Notes: generated by a model not told the origin, from the letters alone. A stretch of DNA of 64,000 bases from Liolophura sinensis (GCF_032854445.1 NC_088305.1:4009152-4073151), one strand, 5' to 3'; numbered from the stretch's first letter, positions 11,056 to 24,080 are shown. A program made the numbers and translations.

Positions 11056-12584
11056 GAGCACAAGGTTTCACCCAACTCAAACGCACAGTTACAGATTTGT
11101 GAGTCGAATTCGACCACGGAACCGCTTTGGTCAAGGCCCGGCCATCTTTTGAAAGAGCCCATGGAACCACTTGGTCAAATCACACTTGTTCGTTTCGTTC
11201 CTGCACAGTTGTGCACACACGGCTACTGACAAATTACAGCAGTCGGCTGTTCAGAAATCCAGTATTTTCTTGTCACATGTAATCGTGGTTCAGAATTGAT
11301 TCGGAATAAAAGTGTAATATGTTTCCTTTAAACAACTGCCGGAGTGTCCACTCCTATTTTTAGACGGCAAATGACTTGAAACAAAGCACGAAACCAGTGG
11401 GATAGAGCTGCCGTGTATTTCAGTGTGTCGTTCAATTTCACATATGGTCTACTTGACCAACTCGACTGTGTAACGGTATCTTTTGATTGGGCCAATAATC
11501 GCGTCTTCTTCACGAGGATATTGGTTTTACACGACCATTGTGTTGGCACGGGGTAAGGTAATCGTGCCCAATTACTGGCACTCTGGCATGAAATGGATCT
11601 GACATTTTCGAAAAAAGGAAATTAAGCTGTCGGTCTGTGGCTGCTGTACAATTTGTTGTGTTGCACAGAACATCGCATTCTCATTGCTTTTTTTACAAGA
11701 TTTCAACAGCTGGATGAAAATTAGGCTCATAGTGTGACTGTCAGGTATAAAATCCTTTTCGCAAGGCTGGAAGCGGCAAAATACAATTTAAAATGAGACA
11801 TTATACGTTAATTTGACATTGACAGTGTTTTAAGAGAGCACAGCAAAAGGTTTACATCTCAGATCAAACCATTGTCCAAGAAACACCAATTTTAGTGAAT
11901 AAGAAATAAATGGATTGGGTCATAAATTCCAAAACTGGTCTAGGAGTATTGCCTTAGAGTGCTGTGTTTTACCGTCTGATTTGGTATAAACGCTCAATCC
12001 CTGTAATGCCTAATTGTAGACCCTTTTTACAAAACTTCCCGGCATATACACTAAGTCATCCAGAGTCACCATATTCATTTTGTCAAGATCGTTGTGGGTG
12101 ATGTAAGTGGCATTTTATGACAGGCTAGTTAAAGAGAATATATCTTGAAGCCTTGATGATCAAGTTTCGTCAAAGATATGCACTTAGTCAAGGAAAAGAA
12201 CCGTTTTGTGTTTCATTGATCTTAAACTACTTTTTTGTTGTTGTGCCTACTCCTCCGTTATCTTGTAAACACATCATATCTTCTATCTGTGTTCATGGCC
12301 AAGGGGTATTTAGTGAATTAGAAAAGCGCTGTGGGCGAGTGCGAAATATGTTTATTGTTTTAATCTCTTGAACACCTGAGGCGTTGTTTCATGCCGAGCC
12401 CAGAGCAGAAAATCACCGAGATAGCTTGTCTCTCATCAGTACGGTATGTGAGGAAAAGTTCATTAGGTTTGTTCATCGTGTAAGTATAAGAAGTTAAAAC
12501 CTTATTGAAGAAAAAATGAACAAAATATCCGTGTTATGTGCTTTGATTCTAAACTACCATGAAGGTGTGGTATGCTGTAAATGT
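11056..12584. other. Unassigned stretch
   Basis: No repeat or exon that I can support. Open frames are short and lack splice context. Confidence 0.4.
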
Positions 12585-13455
12585 ACTCTATTAAGTCTCG
12601 CAATTAGGACAATAATTATGAATTGTCATATTTAAGACATGGCATAGTAAGGCGCGGAGTCGGCCTGGTGCAAGAAACTGTGCACCTGAAGGAATAAAAT
12701 AGACTATAGTTGTGACTGACAGCTGCTGACTCTGGTCACACTGAAATATTGGTGGGTGGGAGCGGAAGGGGTAGTGGGGAAAAATTGTGTCACAAATGAC
12801 ACTTTGTGAAAAGTTCTTGTCCACGTCGTTAAACACCAATCGAATAACTAAGTTCATAACATTGCTTGACAAATTAATCATAAACGACCATATGTGCTCA
12901 AAAGCAAGATTCGCTTATGTTTTCTGTATAGTTGTGACATATTACCTATCAGCATATCTTAACAATTATCAATTGTAATTCATGATAACACTTATTTATT
13001 ATAAGTAGGCCTTTATTTTCACAAAAGTATGTTTCAATGGAAGTAAAGAGAAAAACTGAGATTCGAACTCATTCTTAAAGTGTTACAAGTTCACCAAATT
13101 GTTACTGTACTATGTAGGATGACACGTAAACATTGTTCTGCAGAAATACGGATTTTAAACTTCAGCTACCTGCGAATGGTCGTGGATTTCCCTCGGGCTC
13201 TGCCCGGTTTCCTCCGACCATAATGCTGGCAGCCGTCGTACAAGTGAAATATTCTTGAGTACGGCGTAAAACACCAATCAAATAAATAAATAAATAAATC
13301 TAATAAATTTTATGGCCATATAAACTCTATGGGCTCTTTGACCAAGTTTTATACGGAATTCGGAATTTTAGAGACTTTCTCTGGGATTTTGACCTTTGCA
13401 CTTTCTTATCCTTTCTGTCTTTGACCGATTCTGCGCCCTACCGTACCAGGTCATT
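12585..13455 (+). repeat. Diverged duplicated segment G, copy 1
   Basis: Collinear with 45540-46600. Shared landmarks in order: AAGAAA.TGTGCACCT, TGACAGCTGCTGAC, CACTGAAATAT, TATGTGCTC, AACAATTA.CAATT, a tRNA-B-box-like ATTCGAAC, CATATAA, TTTTCTTATCCT-type block, CCAGGT. Copy 1 carries a SINE B (13163-13299) that copy 2 lacks. Confidence 0.65.
13163..13299 (+). mobile_element. SINE family B, 3' part
   Basis: CAGCTACCTGCGAATGGTCG through the GTCGTACAAGTGAAATATTC core to an (AAAT)n tail. Inserted inside duplicated segment G. Confidence 0.85.
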
Positions 13456-16062
13456 GTTGTATGTAGTCATATTTATGTAGGCATAGGTGTATGTACTGTT
13501 TGGCGTACATCGTCCAGCTTGGGTGGGTAGACGTCAATAATAGGGTTAATTCCTGTTTTATTATAATCTCGCTGGGGATAAGGGGTTGGGAATACATTAA
13601 TAAATAACGAGTCTTGTCATTAGAGACATATGATGATATAACTGATGTGTGTTTGGTGGAAATGACCAAAACTACTGACCAAATTCGCGTTGAAATAGTG
13701 TTGTGTAATCCAATTCAGAGATATGATGAAACGGACTTTCAGGGGTGGTTTCGTTTTTGGCTCGTGTTTGGATCGTTTCATCTTAACATCACCATTTTCA
13801 TTCCCCAGCCATCCGTATCATGATTACAGTCATTGCCAAAAACATCTGTTGTGTCGTATCCTTGAAGCAATGCGCCGAAAACAAATCTGTATATTCATGT
13901 GAATTGCAGTTGTGTGGTCATCGGTTTAAAAGTCCGTTGTAATCCCGATCGGTTGTGAGGATTTGGACTCAGTTGTCTCCCGGCTCTGTTCTTTTGTGAA
14001 GAACTTCACTTCCGCCATCGTACACCAACATGACCCAGATAAGACTCCAGGTGGTGTGATAATATCCTGCACTCAGAATCTCCTGGCGATTTGACATTGT
14101 GCTGACCACGAATCTCTTCTAAAGCCCCTTCTCAATATTATAGACGTGTTTAGTTGCAGATAGATTGTAATAAAGTGCTTTGATCACATTATGTCTGTGT
14201 TAGGAATATAGCAAATATCTCTGATTATAAATGAAAGGTATGTGCCGATTTGGTCGATGTCATTTTTAAAGTACTGTAAGTAAGAATGTTTTCGTTATTT
14301 AGAATTATAGTGAAAAACACTGATTTGGACCACTGCAGGTTTTGAACAGATATAGCTGGTGGGTTGTTTTTACGATGAAATATACATTTGGTGGATACCA
14401 TATGCAAAGTGGATGAAAAAGAAAAAAAAGAATCCTCCGAGTGGTTTTAGCATTGAAATCTGTATTACACCATAAATGTGAAAATCCCAAATATCGATAA
14501 ACTCATATGCAGTGAAATTCTATTTTCTATATACATATTTCCCAGGAGGTAGGTAAGCCTTATCAGGGTGTTGGATACCTATTGTGACCAGAGATAAAAG
14601 GGAGATAAGGAGACCACAGGAAATATATGGTTGCTCATGCAGTTACCGGGATTAGAAATGAGCGCTGTCCTCGGCAGAATTGCAAGCGGGGTTTGATTTC
14701 CTAGGGACATAATGTGGCATGAGTGCTAACATACATGTATTTTTAAGAAAAGAAAAAAACCTTCGAAAGCTAGATAATGGATACCGCTGAGCCAGGCTTG
14801 GGCTGTTAATGCGGAATCTAAGCATTCTGTTTCCATTAATAGTTCAAGAGGCCATCAGACAAGCCCCAGATGTTAACGGTAAAAAAGAAGACGTCAGCAT
14901 CAGATTAACATTGGAGTTTAGACTGAAGGCGCTGAGTGTGTGGGGAAACAATCTCTGTCGTCCTGACCACCGGGGATTCTAAATTATTTCCTGTGAAATC
15001 CGGAGCGATTTGCAAGTGGAAATCATTCAGACGAGTCATTTTGGCTGTAATTGTTCTTAGCTTACATCGTAGTATTTGACAAAAACGGTCATGAAACCGA
15101 AATTGTGTATATACCGATAGACGATCGGCGTGTGGAAGTGATCCGCCACACTGCTTTCTCTACAAGTACTTTGTATTGTCGATTTGTATGAAGTAATTGT
15201 TTCCAGGATTATAAAACGAGTGTTGCGCATCTTGCTTGTGTACTTCTTTTTTGACTGGGCGTTTAACCTATGTGACGACAGTCAATTTTATTGGTGGCCT
15301 TAGTAAGGCATCAGCTTTCAAAGTCCAAACTTTCTCCACGTCTAATATGACTATACTACATGGAAAGTGATACAATAGCGGCGATGACTATGTCATAACC
15401 GGCAAATGTGGCCTCTTGTTAATTTACCTCGAGTGCTCGAAGTTTAAAGTCGTACTTAAACGATTAGCATTCAGATTTAGCTACTGGCCCTAATTATAAA
15501 GATTATAACCGGGACAGTTTCGTTATAATGACTTTAAATCAACCAAATAACCAGATTTACTGCCCTAGCCGATCTCCGGATCTCAGTTTTCAGTTCAGTT
15601 AATAAAATTTTAAAAGTACTGTGTCGTTGTGGAAATTCCGTTGTATTATAGCCTTCAGCTATAAAATGGCAAGAGCAGATACGGATGTTTTCGGTGGGAA
15701 CAAAATCCTTCCTTTTTGTGCTGTAAATCCACTCCTTCCACGTCTGGAAACTTGAGATTCCAGGGTTCTTCGATGACCCGTGTTTATAAACGTAAGCAAA
15801 TTATTTCGTGGAGAAATTCGATATTCTTGCAGTCACTCTTCACGACAGCTCTTGAAGGTTTGAACTGTATCCCGTAATTCGCCGGAGACCACCGATTGTT
15901 GGCAGAAAAAATCCATAAAACCAGTCTCATTATCTAGTGATTTTAAATGCCATATTATTCAGGTTAATGTACCCTTTTTCAATATTTTTTTTACGCTCAA
16001 TTTAACAATATACACAGGTGTGGCTAATTATGAATAAATACTGAATCTGGACACTAATCCTT
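13456..16062. other. Unassigned stretch
   Basis: No repeat family recognised. One ATG-started 57-codon frame (14809-14982) is open through a preceding acceptor-like CCATTAATAG, but it is no longer than chance predicts. Confidence 0.4.
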
Positions 16063-16378
16063 AAACAATTTTTCAGTCATACAACGACGGAGTCCTTATG
16101 GTGCATGTAATATGCCTCCTTGTTACTGGACGGATTTCCACCGCTCTTTTATCTAGAGCTGCTTCACTGAAACGACTCACCAAAGGTAAGTAAGCGGCAC
16201 CACCCGAGCCATTATACTCGGGTGGTGCCGGTCATTGCACTTCCGCTTAATTTTGAATGCCAGGCGAAGAGGCTACAACTTCCTCTTTTAAGGTTTTAGG
16301 TGTGACCCGACCCATAGCTGACCCTAGATCTACCGCCCAAGAAGCGGACGCTTTACCAACTGAGCCATTGAGGCCGGT
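16063..16378 (-). mobile_element. SINE family A, reverse, with acquired hairpin
   Basis: Minus-strand copy from tRNA-like head (16378 side) to the AATTGTT terminal segment, without its (ACTC) tail. A 14-bp perfect hairpin at 16195-16230 replaces the normal GACCCGTATCAG stretch found in the other copies. Confidence 0.85.
16195..16230. other. Perfect 14-bp hairpin inside SINE A
   Basis: CGGCACCACCCGAG, 8-nt spacer, CTCGGGTGGTGCCG. Sister SINE copies have only one of these arms, so the second arm is derived in this copy. Confidence 0.85.
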
Positions 16379-18210
16379 CGGTTAGTTAGATACACATCGA
16401 TAAAATCTTAAGTTAATTCGATTAACATGCATATATATTCAGCGGTAATGTTTTAATGTTTTAGCGTTATTTTTTTTGTATTTTCTAATTGATTTTACAT
16501 TGTACCTCGTTTAATGATTTATATATCTGTGTACATGTGTGTTCTACAATTGTCAACTCGTGTATGTTGACATCATCATCTTGTCTTTAGTTTTCTTTCG
16601 TTTCTCGGTAGTTAATAATTCCTACTTCAGGCACGCTCTATCTCGGCTCTCTTTCAGCTATTTTCTATCCACTGAGTACCCACTGGCTGGCTATGTAATC
16701 ACTTATTTACAACTGACTACAGCCATTGCAGAATTAGAGCGAGACGGCTGAGCGGACCGAGGAGACTACATGCTGACCGGAAGTGGCCATATGAGTGTCA
16801 CGTGACACATTGATTTTCCATATTCAAGGTTACAGCTGAAAACCTTCTTTGCCATCTGCATACAGACCATAAACAGCAAAACCTGGTTCAGGGGAAACTA
16901 TGAATGTTGTTCCAGCTATTTTCAGCTGTAACATTGCTTTGGCTTGGCTTATTTTTGCCCTTTTCTGTTCTATGCTGGGTGTCAAACTGTAGGCAGCTAT
17001 TGATTCAAGTTTTCTTTCTCAGCGCCTTCAGTCATTAGTTTTAACCTGGACAGATGCACTCATGGAACTGTGGTGAATGGTAGGTGTTATTCAGCTTACA
17101 CTACTAGATTCTAAATCATTATGATCCCTTCAGCATATTTCCCAGTGTTTCACAGATGTGTCTGCAAAAGGCCAGGAGATTTTGTGACTTGTAGATGTAG
17201 GGACTGCTCAGCATCACCCATTAAAGTTAAAATATAAGTAAGTAGAAAATTCATTAACTGCCCCAGACTATCTGGAAGTTGTATACCACTCGTCAAAGAA
17301 TAAAGACCGATTTGGGAAGGATCCAATTGTCCAAATCTGTATCTGAAGTCCGGATTGAACTCTAAAGCGGTCTTTAATAGCATACGACATGGTCTCTTTG
17401 CATATATCCGCCCTGATGTAATAATTTTTTCGCTTTCTGTGGCTTGTATTGAGCGTTGTTTTGGAAATTGCTCTTGCTCTTATTGACCAGGAACAATCGC
17501 AGGTTTGAACTCTTAACTAGGTTCCATTTGCTTCACACAATAGTGAGTGTGATGTGGGGCCAGGTCGTTTGAGCTGCAACAAGCGGCTTTACAAATGGCT
17601 ATGTCTGTTTGTCTGTCAGTTCGTCTGTTTGGCACAAAAGATGCAACCTGTTATCGCAAGTTCTTCTCCCACCGTGAACTTGCAGGTTTCCAGCTCGAAC
17701 TGAAATAATATTTACGGCCAGTTTTGCGTTAACTATCTACCTTAGGCACTGACCTTCGGCTAATCTTTCTCATGTGACCTAAAATTTCGTCAAAATAAAC
17801 ATACGATACTTTTGCGTTGTTATCTTTGTGTAGATGTTATGTGAATTTATGTAATAATGTCTTCCTTCTTCACGCATTGAATGGCACGATATTAACCCCG
17901 TGAGTGATGAGGAAGTACTTTTAAAATGCCTTACCAGCTAGGCTTGCGGGTTTGTGTGAGTTACCAACGCGACAGAGCATATATAGCTCTCGATGACGCG
18001 TGGATCTCGGATGACTTCTCTCAATAGTCTCAAGACCTAGGAGAACGTTTCTTGGGATAGAACCCCCGGTGATTTACAGGAAATCCCTTGCCAGTGAAAT
18101 ATTCTTGAATACTAGATCGGTATGAATGAGAAGATATTTCACACCTTTGGCTTTACTCAGTGTGTATCGATATACCAACTGAAAACTGATCAAAGACTAA
18201 AAATGTTTCT
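16379..18210. other. Unassigned stretch
   Basis: No exon or repeat firmly identified. A short SINE B-like AGTGAAATATTCTTGAATAC lies near 18096-18116. Confidence 0.4.
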
Positions 18211-18307
18211 TGCTGCTGCCTCGCTTGGCGCTCAGCACTGACAGCTTGGATAAAAGAAACAGGACTGGTTGGCCTAATGTTAATATAATGTGACTGGGTG
18301 GGAGGTC
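18211..18307 (+). mobile_element. SINE family A, diverged internal fragment
   Basis: CCTCGCTTGGCGCTCAGCA, then GACTGGTTGGCC and TATAATGTGACTGGGTGGGA match the family A body in order, with divergence suggesting an older subfamily. Confidence 0.6.
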
Positions 18308-18703
18308 ATTTCTGGTGTCTTAATTTAGCATGATATGTTAATGTCGGCAGCACTATGGTGACATGCACTCGCTGTTTTACAAGAAGACTAAGTATACAAT
18401 AACACCTAGAATGACTGAAAAAAACCTCAAGTATTCATACAAATATGTATTTCAACAGTGTTTTACAGTCCCTGTTTATGTATTAACGTCTACGTTTAAA
18501 TTTGCACTATATCTGTTCTTTTTGCTTCTGTTGTTTTTCGTGACTTTAGTGCCTTTAAATTCTTAATTACGTAACTTATATTTTGTGTGTTTTCTTTTCA
18601 TTTTATATAAAACATATCTGTGATCCCTGCAATATTATGTGCTGACCCATGTATGGTTTCGTTTTCTGGTAGGTCCATATATGCAAACTGTACACAGCCG
18701 ATG

Positions 18704-18923
18704 GTGGCCTCCTTGACCGAGATGATTATAGCATGGTAAAGCGGCGCAATGACCCAGGAACCTCACACCAATGCGGTCGCGGTGAGTTCAAGTCCAGCTC
18801 ATGCTTGGTTCCTCTCCGGTCTACGTAGGAAGGTCTGGCTGCGATCTGAAGATGATCGTTGGTTTCTTCCGGGCTCTGCTCTGTTTCCTCCGACCATAAT
18901 TATTCTTGATTATTCTTGATAAG
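18704..18923 (+). mobile_element. SINE family B, 5' two thirds
   Basis: Class II tRNA-like head (GACCGAGATGATTATAGC, B-box region GAGTTCAAGTCCAGC), then TTCCTCCGACCATAAT. The GCCGTCGTATAAG core is lost and replaced by a doubled ATTCTTGAT. Confidence 0.75.
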
Positions 18924-19300
18924 AAAATACATACACCGCTGAGGTGATAGGTCTAGACAGAAATTTGACTCTGATTCGTGTCGTTTTACATGAAAATAAA
19001 CTGCGACCGGTGGCAATTGTCTTTCTCGGCCTAATAGTTTTCTAACCCATTATAAACATAGCCTGTCAAGCTAACGGTCAATATGTGTGGCTTGATTGCT
19101 CGTCGTGTACAACCTTTTCTATCATGTTCTAAGTTTCATATTGGATGAAACTTAGACAATTAGCTTTTTTGTCAAGGGCTAAGGCTTACAATTACATACA
19201 TTGCTGCTTATTTAATGAAAGTAAAGCCTAAAGTGACAGTCTTACAACGATGGCGTGGCAGGTTTCGGGAAAGACTTCTAATATTTGTTTTATATCACCA

Positions 19301-19365
19301 GCTGTCATCACATCACTGAAAAATTGTTAAGTACGGAGTTAAACCCCAAACACTCACTCACTCAA
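19301..19365 (+). mobile_element. SINE family A, 3' end only
   Basis: CACTGAAAAATTGTTAAGTA, GGAGTTAAACCCCAAACACT and an (ACTC)n tail: a strongly 5'-truncated copy. Confidence 0.75.
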
Positions 19366-19411
19366 TAGCTTCCGGTTTAGCTTCTCATCATTAAAGTCGG
19401 AATTGGAACAC

Positions 19412-19505
19412 TACGGTGGCCTAATGGTTAGAACGTCCGCGTCGAAGTGATCTGTGGTCAATTCCTGGTCGGGCCACCAAAGACTTCGAATGGCGCTCAG
19501 CACAG
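19412..19505 (+). mobile_element. tRNA-like SINE head, truncated
   Basis: TGGCCTAATGGTTAGAACGT resembles an A-box; GTGGTCAATTCCTGGTCGGG follows, then a short AATGGCGCTCAGCAC match to the SINE A body. The 3' part is absent. Confidence 0.55.
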
Positions 19506-20120
19506 AGAGGCTAGAACAAAATATATACGTACATAATACACTTTACAGCGGTGTAGATTTAAGATTTAGGAAAGTGCTACCGGCATATTGTATTCAAGTG
19601 AATCCTTCAATTTGTATTTACCTCTTGAACGAGCGAATACCATGAATCTATTTCACTGATAGTTAATTTGGATTTCGTTCTTTTGATTTTTCCTCAGTGC
19701 TTAAAGACTCGTCCGTTAAGTTCAAGTTAAACACAGTAGCAGGATGAAACCAACCGAATACATATTCCTGAGAAATTAATTAATTAATTTTGTTAGAGAT
19801 GCACTAATCATGTTGATGAAATGAAATACGCAATAAATATCCAATGGGTTGGTGGGGGAAGGTGAAGGTAACATCAGGCCTGCTGCGTAACGTGATTTGT
19901 GAAAAGTGTAAGGCGACATGTTGACATTAAGTAACACTTATCTCGTCGTGTTCCAGATGTACAAATGACACCCCTTTCCTGCGGGAACTTCACAAACGTT
20001 CAGCTCCTCAACTTTCTCTATCGTTCTCTTACTCTAAATAACTTTTTGTGAAACTTTTTTTCAGATGCCCTCTCTATAGTAAAGGCGACCAACAGTAGTA
20101 CTCTAATATTTTTGCCAGGT

Positions 20121-20162
20121 CACGTGATGCAGTGGGACTTTTTTGACCTTTAGCTATAAAAG
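20121..20162 (+). promoter_or_regulatory. E-box plus TATA-like element
   Basis: CACGTG (within GGTCACGTGATG) at 20121 and TATAAAAG at 20155-20162, 30 bp apart. Without a supported exon downstream, promoter function is only a possibility. Confidence 0.2.
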
Positions 20163-20563
20163 AGTTCTAACTCGAGACTCTCCTACTGCTATACATCTCA
20201 GTTTGGGGCTGGAAGAGATTGGGCTGTGAAGTGCACCCGTAACTAATACATAGATGTATCTATCACGCTTGCCCAGCGTCGTTAGTTTTTTTCTCCCCTG
20301 TTTTATGACGTCTGTAGTTTCTTCCCACACACGTTAGGTACTGTGTCCAAACCGCGCAGCCGTGCATATCAGAAACAAGCTGGATCTAATGGAGAAACGA
20401 TATGTATAATTGGAGGGCGCGTCTAGCCTTGATGAGAACAGGCTCCTTTCTGTCAGTCCTCAGCTATCTCCTCCCTCCCCCTCCCAGATCGATACCGATT
20501 ACAATGGCCACTGCCTCGAGCTGAGCACTGACTGACAAGCACGGCTGCTGTAAGGAAGGACAG

Positions 20564-20570
20564 TATAAAA
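20564..20570 (+). promoter_or_regulatory. TATA-box candidate
   Basis: TATAAAA in a slightly GC-richer stretch about 100 bp upstream of a region (20667-21033) that is open in one frame on each strand. Tentative. Confidence 0.2.
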
Positions 20571-22926
20571 CAGGGTCGTTAGTTAACTGGATTGTTGGTG
20601 TTTACTGGACGCTAACCATCGAAAGAGTCCTGGACAATCGGGACCTGCAATTTAGGCATTGTTGGATTAGTCGGTGGAAGTGGAACAGAAACTTATGACC
20701 ATCGATTTTCCAACTAGTGAAGTTCTATTTGTTAGTTTTCCTCTACCTGTGAGGGAGATCGCTGTGCGTTTTATTACAGGACATTTGCTATATATATATA
20801 AAAGGCATATACCCTTAGTCTTCTCAGCGTTTCTTTCCAGTAATTGTGTTTTATCGACGACAGCAAGAACACAGACACAACCTGTGGAGCATGTTTTTAT
20901 TTTCTTGCAGTTGGCTATTGCCTGGGTTCTAAGAGGGAATATCGTCCGTCTCTCTGAAAGTCTTCTCCGCGGGTTGTTCCTAGAACTGCGCTCGTCCGAT
21001 CTACTCTTAAATGTGTCCTCCAGTCTCAAATAATCGTTACTCCCACTTCGTCAAGCTGTGATGACCTTCTCACAAATGCGAAAACCAGCAGACTACATTG
21101 TCGTGCAGTATATGGTGGTGTCTGACTTACCTTCACATCCCAGTTCAGGGGTTCAATTAACTGGATTTCTATTGTCGCTGCAGTCTATTTCAGTTTACCA
21201 CATGGTTTGTTTTCATTGCTCTTTATAACCAGGTTTCTTCTGTGACTTAATTTCTCACGCTTGTACCCATTATGCTTGAATTCTGATCACAGATGTGATA
21301 TTCGTGAAGTAAGGATTAGGATATAAATATTCAACAGTAGTACTCTCATGTCCACTACCTACTAACTTTCTTCTGATGGTGTGGTATCCTTCGCAACGGG
21401 GACATTTTGACGGCCTTCCAAGTGAAAGTCTTTGGTGGCGAAACTACTGGCGACTGTTAAAAAAAACCTCAACAAAGGGTAAGTAATATGTTACTTCTGA
21501 TTACTTATCTAAGTACTTATGATACAGTCTAATATGAATACCCCCCTCCCCCTTCTCTCTCTCATTACTCTTGTCACTGTTAATTACCCCATTTCTTTTA
21601 AACTTGGGACAACTGGTCTGCTCAGTTTAGCTAATTTATATGTAATTCTAGCAGGTATATTGAATTTCTTTTTTCTCACATGGTTCGACCATCTAATGAA
21701 CAACATACTCATATCTTTACATTTCCAAAAGACTGGTAAAGAAATGTAATATTCTACTTTCAACACTATTAATATCTGTCCCAAATTTGAGAAGAATTAG
21801 GGTAGTTTTTTAGTGTTTACGTTATCTCACATGCGACATATGGTCAAATAGTTTTTGGGATAACGCCACCAATACCGCCACGGTGATCTCTTATCAAACA
21901 TTTAAGAGTCTGTATAGCTGCTAATCCTTACAGCAGCCTACTCTATTGATTTTATCTGATCTCTCCTGTTTCATCTCAGTCGAGTCTAGAAATATAGGCC
22001 CATGTGGAAAGCTGCGCTGCTTTGATGCCAACTTTTATGTTTCGTTCCAACCGTATGCACTAACAATTATAACGACCGATCTCATGTATTTTGTCTCACT
22101 TAAGTTATAATAAAGATTTAATAATGTGTGAACGAATAACGATGATGATACAATCAAAGGCCCACAGATCTTGTTGAGTGGACAGAAACGCTCAAAACAA
22201 AATTATAAATGATTGTAGCTAGTGCAAAACGCCGAGTTCATGCAGATGAGATTTTTCACATGCATTCGTTAAATGCAACTATTCGACTAAAATTAGGACA
22301 AACTCTTTTGTCATGTGATTTGTACCTCTCCACTAAGATCGAAGGACTTTTTGAACGAATTCCGCAAGTCGGTACAACGAAAAACCCGGATTGTCCACAC
22401 GGCTTTGGCGGTTCAGTAAAAGTCGGCATGTTGGTATGATCCATGTAACATCAGTCTTGGAACCCTGGCCGTTGGATTTTTTTCTTGATAACAAAACGAT
22501 GCTGTCCATTTTGTTTTTGTTGATAGATTTTTTCTTTTTTTTTTTCTTTTTGTGATAGATAACGTGTACAGAAATAAGGTATTATCGTTGCTTCCATTCA
22601 CTGCACACACAGAAACCGCAGTAAAATATGTTCTTCAATCGTTACATGTGTTTTTCCATGATTAGAGCTCCAGGCAGACCCACCCAGCGGCTGTCTGTAG
22701 TTATACATCTTCCCACAGGTCTTTAGCCTTTTATCGCCTCTAACTGGAATTATAGCTTATACGATTGTCTATTTTTGGCGTACAATTTTTTCAGAGTTAT
22801 CCTTTCATCTTGTGTACTGTGTCAGATGGCTGTTCGCACATTATAAATAAATGAAGAAGATGTTATAAAGGTTAGTTGCGGTCTATTTCGCGATTAACGT
22901 TTCAAAGATCTCGAGTCTCACGGCAA

Positions 22927-22958
22927 TAATGTCTCAAGTGCAGTCCCTTGAGACATTA
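22927..22958. other. Short hairpin
   Basis: TAATGTCTCAAG, 8-nt loop, CTTGAGACATTA: a perfect 12-bp stem. Too short for a typical miRNA precursor; function unknown. Confidence 0.5.
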
Positions 22959-23287
22959 CTTCTCAGAAATTCTCATTCAGCCCACGTACCAAGAGAGAAC
23001 CGAGCACCCTTGAAGTGTTTTAGAGAACATGGCGTAAGATAACGAGTTCAAAAGGACGACCCTGGTCAAATGGCTGCTTTTTCGAAGATGACCGACAGTT
23101 GCCAAAACATTTGGATCGTGTATGCTATAACTACAAAATTCCATGGTCGTTAGTTAAACGTCAGGATGGTTTGTGTTAACGTTGTTTTGGAAACTGATTT
23201 ATCGTTTACTGACCTGTGCTCCCCGGCCACCATGCATGGTTGACGATATGCATACGGGGACCTATTAAACATCTGGCAGTGAGACCT

Positions 23288-23329
23288 TGACGTCAAACGT
23301 TCGTTCTCCACCTCATCAATATGACGTCA
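23288..23329. promoter_or_regulatory. Pair of CRE palindromes
   Basis: TGACGTCA at 23288-23295 and again at 23322-23329, 34 bp apart start to start. A third lies at 23843-23850 with the same AAACGT 3' flank as the first. Confidence 0.35.
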
Positions 23330-23612
23330 CAATAAAGACAGAACGACGTGATAGTAGAAACTTATACACTGCAACATTGTAGACGTTGGGAAACATTTTG
23401 ACATAACAGTAGATCGAGACCCTGCTTCACACTGGCGCCATCTTACTGGATTAATAAATATGCCGCCTTCCCATTGTTGTTTCATCTTATTCTAAACATT
23501 TATACCCAGTGTAACAATCCCATTTAGAAATATTGGTTGTCTGTCCATGTTGTTCGTTTCTCAGTTCCATTATTTTGTTTCATTATTTTACTATATATAT
23601 CTCAAAGTGATT

Positions 23613-23756
23613 GGTCTGACAGCAATCTGCGGATGGTTGTGGGTTTCCATTGGGCTCTGCCCGATGTCCTCCCACCATAATGCTGGTCGCCTTCGTATAA
23701 CTGAAATATTCTTGAATACGGCGTTTAACACCAATCAGATAAATAAATAAATGAAT
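23613..23756 (+). mobile_element. SINE family B, 3' part
   Basis: GCAATCTGCGGATGGTTGTG through CGTATAACTGAAATATTCTT to an (AAAT)n tail. Confidence 0.85.
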
Positions 23757-23842
23757 GTTGGAACACTGGCAAATGCATTTGATCCAGTAAAAGAAAAAGA
23801 CAGGAGAAAAAATAAAACTTTAATTGCTTTGAGAGCTAGCAC

Positions 23843-23850
23843 TGACGTCA
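23843..23850. promoter_or_regulatory. CRE palindrome TGACGTCA
   Basis: Exact match; part of the 23.3-25.9 kb cluster. Confidence 0.25.
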
Positions 23851-24080
23851 AACGTGTATTGTAAATTATTTACCATGGAAAAAGATTAATTTAGATTTTT
23901 TTGGAGTTAATATAACTACTTACTTGATTGAGCTTTAACGCGTAGCTCGTGGAAAAACTCCTGATTTAAAGCAAGAGAAGAGCTGGATTCGAGCCTGCAA
24001 ACTCATGGAGCAAGTATTATACTGTTATACTGCATGCATAGCCAGTACAAACAGGACGGCGACCCCAGTCATGTCAGTGA

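Larger units (their letters stand above)
18924..20100. other. Unassigned stretch with SINE A ends
   Basis: Contains only the two SINE A pieces listed at 19301 and 19412. No supported exon. Confidence 0.4.
20171..23287. other. Unassigned stretch
   Basis: Holds overlapping open frames on both strands at 20667-21033 (119 and 120 codons; the plus frame starts with GTG and neither resembles a known family), a short hairpin at 22927-22958, and a frame ending at a GTAAGT near 21485. I accept none of these as genes. Confidence 0.35.

Noticed and set aside
14809-14982. 57-codon ATG frame (starts MRNLSILFPLIV)
   Set aside because: Plausible composition but no homology, and short enough to be random.
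21315-21485. Open frame ending at AAAGG|GTAAGT
   Set aside because: No acceptor in the right place and no recognisable protein; the GGTAAGTAA string also occurs in the SINE at 16185.
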